Source of the DNA: an uncultured Bacilli bacterium
GTDB lineage: Bacteria; Bacillota_I; Bacilli_A; RF39; UBA660
Reading direction: 5' to 3'
Assembly (NCBI GenBank): GCA_947628685.1
Contig: CANRAT010000018.1
Location: 1-23,094 of the forward strand
Length of the DNA stretch: 23,094 nt
The notes under the pieces: generated by a model
What the model saw: the letters and a program-made list of their open reading frames with translations, nothing else
Databases searched by the model: none
Told to the model about the DNA's origin: nothing
Shown: in pieces, positions 1 to 7,360 of the stretch
Position numbering within the stretch: the first letter of the stretch is position 1
How the letters are laid out: every line of letters starts with the position of its first letter
Translations under genes and position numbers: made by a program

Positions 1-728
1 CTGCTTAAAAAGTCTGTTTTTGCTCTATTTGCCTTTTCTGCTTGATTTTTAGCGAGTTCAAGTTGATTAATCATTTTAACATCTGGATTTTCTATTGTGA
101 AATACATTAAAAAGCAAATTAGACTTTCTGCAGGCGCTATAATTACTAATGCTGGATTATCCATTTGTATCAACGCGGCTATTAATCCAAATAATAAGAA
201 CAAGTAAATAGGTATTGCTTTTTTCTTTGTTATTTTTTTACTTTTTAAAATTAATACTAATAACATTAATGTATATATAACTCCGGAAATTACGAAAACA
301 TAATTTATTGCTGCACCCTTAGTATAGTAAACATTGTTTACTGTATCTCTATAAAGACTATATGGTAAAAATAGTGTAATAATATTTGAAATTATGCAAA
401 AAATAACCGATAATTTTGTTAAAATTTTTTTATGTTTTGAGGATATCTCTAACAAATAAATAAAGATAAGAGTAAGCCACGTCAAAAAGTACATCAAATA
501 AAGGCTTAATACTGAATTACTAAAAATCTTTGGAATCGAATCATACTTGTATGACACTATATCACATAAGATTTGTAAAAATATACCAATTAAATTTGTT
601 ATCAACATTATCTTATATATTTTATTTTCTGAATTTTTAATTCTCTCTTTAGAAAAATATATACAAATTATACATAAAATATATACAAAACTAAACATCA
701 ATAAAAAAGTCATATTAGTTATTATCAT
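1..728 (-). CDS. Sensor histidine kinase, 5' part only (cut by window edge)
   Basis: Translating the minus strand from the ATG at 728 gives about 242 open codons with no stop to base 1. About seven hydrophobic helices lie near residues 8-23, 40-58, 72-94, 105-123, 140-162, 171-187 and 191-212. A charged linker follows, reading NQLELAKNQAEKANRAKTDF then LS. That linker is the hallmark lead-in to the DHp 'SHEIRTPL' His box of hybrid-type sensor kinases, which would fall just outside the window. It is therefore inferred to be a membrane sensor that autophosphorylates in the cytoplasm. The start is supported by GGTGG about 6 bases upstream and by an extended -10 at 755-763. The upstream neighbour in the same direction is the acyl ligase, but a terminator separates them. 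The signal and the partner regulator are not visible. The kinase call rests on the linker alone, since the catalytic domains are missing. Confidence 0.8.
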   Translation of the reverse strand, partial: MIITNMTFLLMFSFVYILCIICIYFSKERIKNSENKIYKIMLITNLIGIFLQILCDIVSYKYDSIPKIFSNSVLSLYLMYFLTWLTLIFIYLLEISSKHKKILTKLSVIFCIISNIITLFLPYSLYRDTVNNVYYTKGAAINYVFVISGVIYTLMLLVLILKSKKITKKKAIPIYLFLLFGLIAALIQMDNPALVIIAPAESLICFLMYFTIENPDVKMINQLELAKNQAEKANRAKTDFLS

Positions 729-754
729 AAATCCACCACCATATTATCATAAAA

Positions 755-763
755 ATTATATCA
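755..763 (-). promoter_or_regulatory. Extended -10 promoter of the sensor kinase gene
   Basis: The minus strand reads TGA-TATAAT (763 to 755), a consensus -10 with the TGN extension, ending 26 bases before the ATG. The expected -35 position (778-783) reads TATACT and is poor, as is common for extended -10 promoters. Confidence 0.5.
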
Positions 764-787
764 TTAAATTATTAAAAAGTATATAAA

Positions 788-829
788 AAGCGAAGAAAAT
801 CTATACTAAACTTAAAATTTTCTTCGTTT
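788..829 (-). terminator. Rho-independent terminator after the acyl ligase gene
   Basis: An inverted repeat (788-800 with 817-829, including one G-T pair) forms a 13-bp stem with a 16-base loop just past the stop codon at 833. On the minus strand it is followed by CTTTTTATA. It separates the acyl ligase gene from the downstream sensor kinase gene. Confidence 0.75.
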
Positions 830-832
830 ATT

Positions 833-2608
833 TTAATATTTCTTTACCTTTGGTTTTTCTAATCCATTTATTTCTATAAATCCTTCTGTTTCACTCATTA
901 TCTTGTTAATATCGCGTTTACCTGATTTAGCATGAGGAAATTCAGTTCTAATTTTAAATATTTTAGGAACCATGTCATATTCACTAGTTAATTCATATAC
1001 TTTATTTTGAATTTTAATCAATTCTTGATTCAATAAATTAGTATTGTCCTTAAGTGAAGTATATACATCATCTTTAAATATAATGTGTGCGACAAAAGAA
1101 TCTTCATTATTACTATCTTTTTTACCAAATACATCACATAATTTTATTTCTGGTAATGACATTATTGCGTTTTCAACATCAAAATTATATATTTTTTTAT
1201 CTCCTATTATAGTATAATCAGATGCCCTTCCCTCAACGAATAATTCACCATTTTCATTTATATATCCAACATCTCCTGTACAATTCCATTTCGTATTATT
1301 TTTATCTATATGAAAATATTTTTCATTTTCTAAATCGTTATTATAATATCCTATCATTCTGCAAGGAGTGTTTGCTAAGATATAACCTCTTTCATTATAC
1401 TTTAACTCATTAAAATTTTCATCAAAAATAGCTATTGTAACTCCAGGAAGAGGATAACCAACTGAACCATTAGTATTTTTTACACCATGAATTTGTGTTG
1501 TTATTGTTGCTCCACCTTCGCATTGACCATATCCGACTAATAATTCAGAAGTGCTGCCGTGTTCTTTAAAAACTTTATCAATTTCATTTTTTACTTCAAC
1601 TCTAAGTGGTTCGCCACCTTCAAAAGGTTTATTAAAGTATGATAAATCACATTTTTTTACCAAGTTTTTATCTAAAAAGCCTTCATACATACTAGTTGGG
1701 GCTACTGTATAATTTGGTTTATGCTTTATTATGTTTTTAACAAAAACTTGCCTTTCAAATCTAGGATCCATATAAATAGAAGCACCACAAGTAAGAGGTA
1801 AATTTATAGATGTGCTAAGCCCTGTTGAAAACCAAGGTGGTATAATTTGATAAAATTTTTGACCTCTTGAAATATCTAACCCAGACTTTTTATAAGCAAT
1901 CAAAGAATTTTGAAAACTATCATTTGAAAGTAGGATACCTTTAGATGCTCCTGTAGTTCCTGATGAATATACCATGGCAAGTGGTAGGTCTTTTTCATAA
2001 GTTACTGTCTTAGTATCTTTTCTTTTTTCTCCATCTTTTATAAATTGATTCCAAAATAATTCATTACTATTTTTTTGTAATTTATATTTTTTTGAAACTA
2101 AACTTAAAATTGTTGAATTAAGTGTAGGCATAATAATTATATGTTTAATTCTTGACCTTTTAATGGAATCCTTTATTTCGTCATAAAAAGTATCCATTAC
2201 AATTAATACATCACTTTCACATTCTTCAATTCTTTTTACTAATTGTTCTTTATCAAAATATGGTGATATTAAGTTAGATACAGCGCCGATTTTTGATAAA
2301 GCATAAAAACTATATACTGTCTCAGGAGTTCCAGCAGCACATATAGTAACAAAATCACCTTTTTTTATCCCATATTCTTCAAATGCTTTTGAAGTATAAT
2401 CTATATTTTTAAATAATTTATTATAATTTATTTTTGCTCCGAAAAATTCAATTGCTAAATCATTACTATAATTAATATTGCTATCATATAAATCTTCATA
2501 TACTGTTTTATTTGCAGCAGGTAAACTTCCATTAAAATTGTAAACCTCATTCCATGGTTTATCAATGCTTGGATACCCAGTTAATTTATATTTCATTTTT
2601 TCTTCCAT
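833..2608 (-). CDS. AMP-forming acyl-CoA synthetase / acyl-AMP ligase family protein
   Basis: Member of the ANL adenylating superfamily. These enzymes activate a carboxylate with ATP to an acyl-AMP, usually passing it to CoA. Counted from the preferred start (591 residues), the motifs are the phosphate-binding loop YSSGTTGASKG at 214-224, the A5 motif GYGQCEG at 359-365, TGDVG from 444, and the C-terminal SGKRD segment whose Lys (about 564) is the expected adenylation lysine. No signal peptide or carrier domain is seen. An upstream in-frame ATG at 2623 would add five residues (MGGIK). However, its G-run is itself the ribosome binding site (GGGGGGA about 7 bases before the ATG at 2608) and nothing precedes 2623, so 2608 is chosen. 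The gene is monocistronic, with its own promoter and terminator. The substrate cannot be read; a medium or long fatty acid or an aryl acid are both possible. Confidence 0.85.
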   Translation of the reverse strand: MEEKMKYKLTGYPSIDKPWNEVYNFNGSLPAANKTVYEDLYDSNINYSNDLAIEFFGAKINYNKLFKNIDYTSKAFEEYGIKKGDFVTICAAGTPETVYSFYALSKIGAVSNLISPYFDKEQLVKRIEECESDVLIVMDTFYDEIKDSIKRSRIKHIIIMPTLNSTILSLVSKKYKLQKNSNELFWNQFIKDGEKRKDTKTVTYEKDLPLAMVYSSGTTGASKGILLSNDSFQNSLIAYKKSGLDISRGQKFYQIIPPWFSTGLSTSINLPLTCGASIYMDPRFERQVFVKNIIKHKPNYTVAPTSMYEGFLDKNLVKKCDLSYFNKPFEGGEPLRVEVKNEIDKVFKEHGSTSELLVGYGQCEGGATITTQIHGVKNTNGSVGYPLPGVTIAIFDENFNELKYNERGYILANTPCRMIGYYNNDLENEKYFHIDKNNTKWNCTGDVGYINENGELFVEGRASDYTIIGDKKIYNFDVENAIMSLPEIKLCDVFGKKDSNNEDSFVAHIIFKDDVYTSLKDNTNLLNQELIKIQNKVYELTSEYDMVPKIFKIRTEFPHAKSGKRDINKIMSETEGFIEINGLEKPKVKKY

Positions 2609-2637
2609 TTTTATTCCCCCCATTCAAAATTATTTTT

Positions 2638-2674
2638 ATATTATCACTATATGTACTGTTTGTCAATGTCAAAC
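2638..2674 (-). promoter_or_regulatory. Promoter and operator-like inverted repeat of the acyl ligase gene
   Basis: The minus strand carries two adjacent TTGACA hexamers (2672-2667 and 2666-2661). The second is exactly 17 bases from TAATAT (2643-2638), which is preceded by a TGA extension. The -35 region lies inside a perfect inverted repeat, GTTTG-N7-CAAAC (2658-2674). This could be an operator for a repressor, for example of the MarR/FabT type that controls lipid genes. That assignment is inference. Confidence 0.6.
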
Positions 2675-2810
2675 TCATCTTTATTACAAAATAATTGTAA
2701 CACATTTTCTTTATAATTTTCAAGTAAATATAAAGAAAATTATTATTAAAATACTCTTAATATATAATTAATTCAATATTTAATGAATGAAATAGTCATT
2801 TTTATGTATG
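2675..2810. other. Gene-free spacer
   Basis: Very AT-rich sequence upstream of the acyl ligase promoter. I see no credible reading frame, RNA gene or repeat. With the terminator hairpin and the stretch to 2964, it makes up the roughly 350-base gap between the acyl ligase and the six-gene cassette. Confidence 0.5.
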
Positions 2811-2843
2811 AAAAAACTTATACATTAAAATAAGTATAAGTTT
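2811..2843 (-). terminator. Terminator of the six-gene cassette
   Basis: A perfect 10-bp stem, AAACTTATAC (2814-2823) with GTATAAGTTT (2834-2843), has a 10-base loop. On the minus strand the stem runs directly into a T-run. It lies about 120 bases past the last cassette gene (nudix, stop at 2965), so the operon transcript has a short 3' tail. Confidence 0.65.
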
Positions 2844-2964
2844 AATATAGTATAAATATTCAAAATTATTATTTTTCTTCTTTACCATTGCAAGTGCCTA
2901 ATCAAATTAACATAAATAAATCTTCTCAATATTCTTTTAAATAAAACCACTTTTATGTATTAAT

Positions 2965-3462
2965 TTATTGCTTATTTTCTAAATCCTCAAAAATTAAATG
3001 ATTAAATTCTAATTTATTGACAATTATTTTTTTTATAAAGGATGGTCTAACATCAAAATTATCTAAATTATTAATATCAAGCCATTTAAAATCTAATTTT
3101 ATATTATGTCCTTTATCATTTTCAATTAAAGTAAAATCGTTTTCAGTTATGTTATTATCAATAAAATTCATTTGATAATAAAATGAAATTTCATGTACTT
3201 TTTTACAATATTTATTGATAAAATAATTTTCGGCAACGCCCAAATATTTTTTAACAATGACTTTTTTCCCAGTTTCTTCAGTAAGTTCACGCACTATAGC
3301 TTCTTTCGTAGTTTCACCTAGTTCAACATAACCACCAGGTAAGCATAAAAAACCACTATTGTCCATATCGACTAAAAGTAATTTATTGTTCCTAATTATC
3401 AAGCCAGAAACTCTAAATTTGAAATTATAGTCACTTGTTTTAATCTTAATACTTTCTCTCAT
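2965..3462 (-). CDS. Nudix hydrolase
   Basis: A 165-residue cytoplasmic protein. Nudix enzymes hydrolyse nucleoside diphosphates linked to another moiety (X), using Mg2+. The Nudix box is complete at residues 44-66: G44, E50, then R58-E59-L60-T61-E62-E63-T64-G65 fit the family pattern GX5EX7REUXEEXGU, except that the final hydrophobic position is Lys66. The start has an AAGGAG site 6 bases upstream. It is the last gene of the cassette, 17 bases after the histidine phosphatase. Its position suggests either a step of the pathway (releasing a nucleotide from a nucleotidylated intermediate) or a clean-up role. The substrate is unknown. It could instead be a general MutT-like housekeeping enzyme, but its place in a tight operon argues for a dedicated role. 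Confidence 0.9.
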   Translation of the reverse strand: MRESIKIKTSDYNFKFRVSGLIIRNNKLLLVDMDNSGFLCLPGGYVELGETTKEAIVRELTEETGKKVIVKKYLGVAENYFINKYCKKVHEISFYYQMNFIDNNITENDFTLIENDKGHNIKLDFKWLDINNLDNFDVRPSFIKKIIVNKLEFNHLIFEDLENKQ

Positions 3463-3479
3463 GAAAAACTCCTTTAAAT

Positions 3480-4001
3480 TTATTTTTTTACTATCATTTT
3501 AAATTGACCCAAATTTTCACTATCTATATTGTTATTCTCATTCATATAAAATTTTTTTATTATTCTCATAATTCCATTGTGTGTAACGACTAACAATCGT
3601 GAATTCTCATCATGGTGTAATTTTATATATTCTATAAACAAATCCAATCTTTTGATTATATCTTGTAAGGTTTCAGCATTTTTGGGATTTATAATATATT
3701 CTCTAACTGATTTTAAATAATCAACACTATAATCTCTTTTAAATTTTTCGTTTAAAATTCCTAAATCACGTTGTGTTAAATTAGAAAAAACTATTGGTTC
3801 TAAATAAGGATAAACGATCTTTGCCGTTTCTATTGTTCGCTTGTATGGTGAACAATAAACGCAATTAAAACTATTAGGAAGAAAAATATTATTCAAACAT
3901 TGTTTTTTACCAGCCTCATTCAAAGAATAATCTTCTTTTGTAGCAATATATCCCTTACCATTTAAATCGGTTTTACCATGTCTTAAAAAAGTTATTTCCA
4001 T
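3480..4001 (-). CDS. Histidine phosphatase family protein (phosphoglycerate-mutase-like)
   Basis: A 173-residue branch-1 histidine phosphatase. The catalytic LRHG motif sits at residues 6-9 with nucleophile His8. Arg55 in SPYKRTIETA binds phosphate, Glu85 is a candidate acid, and His141 lies in the VVTHNG motif. Known members remove phosphate from sugar phosphates, nucleotides or cofactor precursors (CobC/AlpR-like) or act as mutases. The short length and lack of the mutase insert favour a phosphatase. Its ATG overlaps the stop of the upstream gene (TAATG), indicating translational coupling. It probably dephosphorylates an intermediate made by the cassette's kinases; this is inference. Confidence 0.88.
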   Translation of the reverse strand: MEITFLRHGKTDLNGKGYIATKEDYSLNEAGKKQCLNNIFLPNSFNCVYCSPYKRTIETAKIVYPYLEPIVFSNLTQRDLGILNEKFKRDYSVDYLKSVREYIINPKNAETLQDIIKRLDLFIEYIKLHHDENSRLLVVTHNGIMRIIKKFYMNENNNIDSENLGQFKMIVKK

Positions 4002-5494
4002 TATTTTTTTAACTTCCTAACATTTTCCTTCAAATTTGTTAATTTTGGTTTTATATAATTATCAAGCATATAATGAAAATTTTCGAGTGTACTATCATTA
4101 TTAATAATTGTAGTAAATTGTTCTCCAGTTCCGTTAATTTCTATTGTTTGTCTGTCAGTACTATATGTTAATAAAGGTAATTTATATGCACCTTTTTTAT
4201 TTTTCTTTTTATCTTTTTTTATCGTTCTTTCTATTATGTCATCAATTGTAACAGTTAAATCAGCTTTTCTAGTTCCATTAATTGAATCACTTCTTAACCT
4301 TTTGTACTCTCGTATTACTCTCTCATTAAATGGGGCATCTATATATAATAAATTTACTTTGTCACCTAAAATATTATACAACTCTATCATTCCTTCAACT
4401 CCATACATAGTATCTAATATAATAATACTTTTACTATCGTCTGCTATTTCATAAACTTTATTAATAAATAATTTCCAAAAATTATTTAAATTCCTACTTT
4501 CTTCAAAATTCTGCCAATCTTCAAATGAAAGATTCGAAAATGTATCTTCATATACTTTAGGAAAAACGTCCCTTATTTTTATATGTTGAATTTCCGAATA
4601 ATTATCTTTTAAATAATTTATGCCACCACTTTTGCCAGATTCTGATGTGCCTGCCACAAATATAAATATTTTGTTATCGCCTTTTTCTTTTATCATAATT
4701 TCTCTCCTTACAATTTCTATTGGATGTCCAATAAAATTTTCTTTTTGTTCTATTCCATTTATTAAATTTTGTAAAATTTGTTTTCTTATTAAATTGCTTG
4801 TTGCACTTTTAATAATTTTTTTAATTAAAACTTCTATATAATTATTAGGTTGATTTTTTACAATAAAGCTATTATGCTTTTCACCTAATATCAATGTAAC
4901 TAACAAATTAAATTTCATTCCTATTTCATCAAAACTTCGATATAAAGTTCTTTTTTTATGATTATAATCATCCTTTCTTGTAAATGATGTATCTGTACCA
5001 ATCTTTAATATTTTTGGTGGATCAAGGTCAAAAAGGACTCCATCAATAGTAAAATTCCAAATTGCTGTTTCAAATCCTATTTTTTCTTCATTAATATCAT
5101 TATATCTAACACAAGCATTTATATCAAGTAATATTTTATCAAATAAACTTAAAATTTCAATCCACTCAAAAGAATTACCATTATCCAAAAACTTTGTTTC
5201 ATCTAATAATTTTGAGAATTCAAATATACCCTCCTTATTTTGAATTATACCTAAAATTTTATTAGTTTTTATAAGTTGATTTATAATTTTATAATACTCA
5301 TTAAATAATAGTAAATAATCGCCTTTATAAAGCTCATAAATTTTTGCTAAATTTAATTTTTTAAAAAATATATCATTTAAATATCCTTTCGCTATACAAT
5401 TAGAAGTTGGGTATCCATTGTCAGTATAGTTATCAAAAGTTATTATTTTTTCTAATTCTTCATTACTATAATTATCATATATATAACTTTTCAT
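4001..5494 (-). CDS. Two-part protein: unassigned (kinase-like?) N-terminal half plus P-loop kinase-like C-terminal half
   Basis: A 497-residue protein of unrecognised function. Residues 278-400 look like a P-loop small-molecule kinase: Walker A GTSESGKS at 282-289, a Walker-B-like strand SIIILD ending at Asp361, and an Arg-rich stretch around 395-402 ahead of a charged segment typical of a LID or uridine/CoA-kinase arm. The first 260 residues are less clear. The segment DGVLFDLDPPKILK (151-164) looks like the metal-binding Asp strand of an aminoglycoside-phosphotransferase-like kinase, but no HGD loop is obvious. The protein could therefore be a fusion of two phosphotransferases, or a P-loop kinase with a substrate-binding domain. 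The gene starts 2 bases after the HIT-like gene and its stop overlaps the phosphatase start. Its own ribosome site is weak, so translation is probably coupled. No membrane segment is seen. Confidence 0.6.
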   Translation of the reverse strand: MKSYIYDNYSNEELEKIITFDNYTDNGYPTSNCIAKGYLNDIFFKKLNLAKIYELYKGDYLLLFNEYYKIINQLIKTNKILGIIQNKEGIFEFSKLLDETKFLDNGNSFEWIEILSLFDKILLDINACVRYNDINEEKIGFETAIWNFTIDGVLFDLDPPKILKIGTDTSFTRKDDYNHKKRTLYRSFDEIGMKFNLLVTLILGEKHNSFIVKNQPNNYIEVLIKKIIKSATSNLIRKQILQNLINGIEQKENFIGHPIEIVRREIMIKEKGDNKIFIFVAGTSESGKSGGINYLKDNYSEIQHIKIRDVFPKVYEDTFSNLSFEDWQNFEESRNLNNFWKLFINKVYEIADDSKSIIILDTMYGVEGMIELYNILGDKVNLLYIDAPFNERVIREYKRLRSDSINGTRKADLTVTIDDIIERTIKKDKKKNKKGAYKLPLLTYSTDRQTIEINGTGEQFTTIINNDSTLENFHYMLDNYIKPKLTNLKENVRKLKK

Positions 5495-5496
5495 AA

Positions 5497-6636
5497 CTAT
5501 TTCAATATCCTTTTCATACTTAATGTTAACTCTTTTACATTATTTGAATATGGAGTATTCGTTGATATTTTACTACTAGGTCTTACTAACGGACTATATT
5601 TTCTAATTATGGAAAAATCCGAATTAGGAGTCGTAGCATTAAATTTTGTTAAATATAAATTTTCTTCATCATCCAAACTTCCAACTTCACTAAGAGGAAT
5701 AGTAGGCGGTATAATTTCTGGGACTGATGATAAAAATAATTCATTTCTATAATCTGTTATATAAATTGAATTGGCTGGTGCAGGACTCATTCCGTTTAAT
5801 AATGCTAATTCAAAATCATTTGATACTTCTTTTTTTCCATTTCTTAATATATTACCCAAATTAATTAAATTTATCATTTCATTTTCATAATTTTTTATTA
5901 AAATTAAAGCACTATTAATATCTATAGTTTTTAAATTTATTCTTATACCTTCCAAAGTTTTTATTATTCCTATTGAATCTTCTACCTGAGAATTTAATAG
6001 TTTAACAGTCGGATCATAGTTTCGCATACTCAATAATCTACAACCATAATTCAATTTATCAATGTTTTTCACCATCAATTCAATATGTCCATGAATGCAA
6101 AGTTGAGATTTTGAAATTTGATTAAATAAAACATTTATACCTATTAAATTTCCATCAAATAAATAAATATTTAAACGTAATTTTAAATCAATTATAATTT
6201 TTTTCAATTCTAGTAATTCATCATAAGATAATTCCCATAAGTTTTCTTTCTTTTTTTTTGCTCTTTCTTTTAGATAAATCATCATATTCCCTGGAAAATA
6301 GGGAACAGTAGGAAAACAAACTTCCCAAAACTTAAATTTTGAACTATATTCCGTTAGGACCTCTCTGTTAAAATCATTAGAGCATAACTTACAATGATGA
6401 TATTTTTTCAATTTTTTATAAAAACTATCATCCATAATAGTCTTAGCAATCGCTATTTCATTATCAGTAAGTGTCCTATCATGTTGTAAATATCTTAAAG
6501 CCAACCTTGTTATATCAGTCCTTTTCTTTTTTGTTTCTGACATTACACAATATAATGTTGCAAAATTATCAAGTTTTTCATCTATACCAATGTCAAAAAA
6601 CGTAGAATTATTATCAAATTGTCTTTCTTTTATCAT
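5497..6636 (-). CDS. HIT-superfamily (GalT / Ap4A-phosphorylase-like) protein with altered third motif residue
   Basis: A 379-residue protein. The core motif QLCIHGHIE (residues 178-186) aligns with the HIT motif Q-x-x-x-H-x-H-x-H/Q. His184 fits the nucleotidylated nucleophile, but the third position is Glu186, not the His of HINT/FHIT or the Gln of GalT and Ap4A phosphorylase. HHCKLC at 80-85 resembles the zinc-ligand CxxC of GalT-type members. The segment FPTVPYFPGNMMIYLKE (108-124) matches the upstream substrate-binding strand. HIT proteins transfer or hydrolyse nucleoside monophosphates via a histidine-NMP intermediate. The start has a strong GGAGG 7 bases upstream. The gene lies between the nucleotidyltransferase (19-base gap) and the two-part protein (2-base gap). 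The C-terminal part from about 285 (SPAPANS) is also typical of longer GalT-like members. The substrate is unknown. Confidence 0.7.
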   Translation of the reverse strand: MIKERQFDNNSTFFDIGIDEKLDNFATLYCVMSETKKKRTDITRLALRYLQHDRTLTDNEIAIAKTIMDDSFYKKLKKYHHCKLCSNDFNREVLTEYSSKFKFWEVCFPTVPYFPGNMMIYLKERAKKKKENLWELSYDELLELKKIIIDLKLRLNIYLFDGNLIGINVLFNQISKSQLCIHGHIELMVKNIDKLNYGCRLLSMRNYDPTVKLLNSQVEDSIGIIKTLEGIRINLKTIDINSALILIKNYENEMINLINLGNILRNGKKEVSNDFELALLNGMSPAPANSIYITDYRNELFLSSVPEIIPPTIPLSEVGSLDDEENLYLTKFNATTPNSDFSIIRKYSPLVRPSSKISTNTPYSNNVKELTLSMKRILK

Positions 6637-6655
6637 AGCTTTTCCTCCATATTCA

Positions 6656-7360
6656 TTATTGAATTATACTTTCTGTTACGAATATGATTAATTTCAATGC
6701 ATAATTTTTTAATTTGATTATATCAACATTATCATTTTGAAAATCATTAATAAAATCTAAATAATTAAAATATTCAAATTTAAATATTTCATGAAATAAC
6801 TTAAATGTTTCTCTATAATTCTTTGGTGTATAATCATTCATAATTAATATTGATTTCATTATCACATATATTTTTTTAAATAATGTCTTAATTTGATTAT
6901 CAGTAATTTTTTTATACGTTAATATTCTTTTACAATTATGTAAATCTATAGTTAATATTGTCTTAGTAATTTTTTTACATTCACTCGAATTAACAAATGG
7001 GATTAATAAGTCACTACTTTTATATTGAAATTTTAAGATATTATTTTTTTGTAAAAGTAAATAATAATATGTTTTTGGATCTATTAAACCATTTTCAAAT
7101 TCTTTTTTTGAATAAATTGTATTACCTATTTTTACACTAAAACTATTTGATATTTTTTTAATAAGTTCTATATCTTTCTCTATATAATCATATAATACAA
7201 TTATACAATCGATATCACTCCAATTAACAATGACATCGTCTGTTGCGCTACTTCCAATAATATAAATCAATTTTAAATTTTCTTTTAACTCTTTTTCTAT
7301 TTTTTTTATATATAATTGTATAATTTCAGTATAATCATTTTTTATCATATTATTAAACAC
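6656..7360 (-). CDS. Minimal nucleotidyltransferase (Pol-beta-like fold)
   Basis: A 234-residue protein with the signature G36-S37 then D49-I-D51 (IIGSSATDD...WSDIDCII). This is the GS-x(n)-DxD active site of the Pol-beta/KNTase nucleotidyltransferase superfamily, which transfers an NMP from NTP to a hydroxyl or phosphate. The rest is mostly helical and unassigned. The start is a GTG whose reading overlaps the stop of the kinase gene by 8 bases; AGGGGA lies about 9 bases before it. A later ATG (7348) is possible but badly spaced from any ribosome site. Family members include aminoglycoside adenylyltransferases, MNT-type antitoxins and small-molecule modifiers. The neighbours here favour a metabolic role, but that is inference. 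Very AT-rich. Confidence 0.78.
   Translation of the reverse strand: MFNNMIKNDYTEIIQLYIKKIEKELKENLKLIYIIGSSATDDVIVNWSDIDCIIVLYDYIEKDIELIKKISNSFSVKIGNTIYSKKEFENGLIDPKTYYYLLLQKNNILKFQYKSSDLLIPFVNSSECKKITKTILTIDLHNCKRILTYKKITDNQIKTLFKKIYVIMKSILIMNDYTPKNYRETFKLFHEIFKFEYFNYLDFINDFQNDNVDIIKLKNYALKLIIFVTESIIQ

Noticed and set aside
547..786. Plus-strand frame of 79 codons near the left edge
   Set aside because: It is the complement of the sensor-kinase coding region, has no ribosome site, and its hydrophobic sequence is a shadow of the AT-rich membrane helices.
2802..2888. Short minus-strand frame (28 codons, Lys/Asn-rich) between the cassette and the acyl ligase
   Set aside because: It runs through the terminator hairpin and lacks a good ribosome site. 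AT-rich DNA gives such frames by chance.
6656..7360. Nucleotidyltransferase read as an MNT-type antitoxin in a toxin-antitoxin pair
   Set aside because: No HEPN toxin is adjacent. The gene is embedded in a six-gene operon of metabolic-type enzymes.
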